This document shows, piece after piece, positions 32,033 to 32,148 of a stretch of 32,148 nucleotides of DNA. The stretch is from Chloroflexota bacterium. Its GTDB lineage: Bacteria; Chloroflexota; Anaerolineae; Anaerolineales; Villigracilaceae. The DNA lies in NCBI GenBank assembly GCA_016234535.1, contig JACRBH010000229.1, positions 1 through 32,148 of the forward strand. Reading direction: 5' to 3'. Made by a program: the position numbers and the translations under genes. The notes beneath the pieces are model-generated. The model was not told the DNA's origin, did not search any database, and worked only from the letters and a program-made list of their open reading frames with translations. Position 1 is the stretch's first letter; the number at the start of each line of letters is the position of its first letter.

Positions 32033-32148
32033 GTGTCTTTTATCATCAAATGCCTTGATTGCGGGCATAATGCACCCTATTATCCAACATCCACGAACTG
32101 CCCAAAATGTAACAGTCAATGGCGTGAAGCGGAATACGATTACGAAAT
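32033..32148 (+). CDS. Threonine-synthase-like protein, N-terminal fragment (runs off window)
   Basis: An open frame from GTG 32033 to the window end, 38 complete codons. AGGAG (32019-32023) lies nine bases before the GTG. The start has a zinc-ribbon pattern, CLDC (C7, C10) and CPKC (C23, C26), followed by EAEYDYE. This arrangement, a short Cys4 ribbon and then a x-YDYE stretch, is what opens many bacterial PLP-dependent threonine synthases. The PLP domain lies outside the window, so another zinc-ribbon enzyme remains possible. It is separated from the signalling operon by the palindromic repeat and is probably unrelated to it. Confidence 0.62.
   Translation, partial: MSFIIKCLDCGHNAPYYPTSTNCPKCNSQWREAEYDYE

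Overview
The window looks like a chromosomal segment of a Chloroflexota bacterium, probably class Anaerolineae. This is inferred from the style of the multi-GAF signalling proteins (conserved 'FYHVGIFLLD' and 'NPDLPxTRSE' motifs), moderate base composition, and a CTGAGCGnAGCGA palindromic repeat of a kind I associate with that phylum. No marker gene fixes the taxonomy.

Layout. Positions 1-2736 hold ordinary genes: a small SET-domain protein, a convergent hypothetical gene on the minus strand that shares a bidirectional terminator with it, then a HAD-family hydrolase and a short-chain polyprenyl diphosphate synthase in tandem. A tRNA-Gly(CCC) with a consensus promoter and its own terminator follows (2771-2925).

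From 3000 to 31875 every gene is on the plus strand with short gaps or overlaps, forming an apparent signalling operon of about 29 kb. It starts with two stand-alone receiver proteins. Next come ten large GAF-domain sensor proteins, called S1-S10 here, that have no kinase, cyclase, methyl-accepting or DNA-binding output domain. An orphan ABC-type substrate-binding lipoprotein lies between S8 and S9. A ParA/MinD-like ATPase follows S10, and the run ends with a 1348-residue soluble hybrid histidine kinase (GAF, three PAS, GAF, HisKA, HATPase, two receivers). A 128-bp palindromic, MITE-like repeat follows, then the start of a threonine-synthase-like gene that runs off the window.

How the genes may work together (inference). 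S1-S10 differ at the N-terminus: double-Cache-like extracytoplasmic domains, six-helix membrane domains, both together, or a bare membrane hairpin. Behind this they share a module. S2-S10 have a full GAF domain, then a degenerate GAF; all ten, including the five-GAF protein S1, end with a fragment that stops at the first strand of a further GAF. The kinase has no membrane segment, and its N-terminus begins with the second half of the same degenerate GAF and then continues into a complete GAF. The simplest reading is a distributed sensor array: many membrane inputs converge on one cytoplasmic hybrid kinase through GAF/coiled-coil contacts, the ParA-like ATPase places the complex in the cell, and the two receivers carry the phosphoryl signal out. 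I do not recognise this as a named system. It is the main reason to look further at this window.
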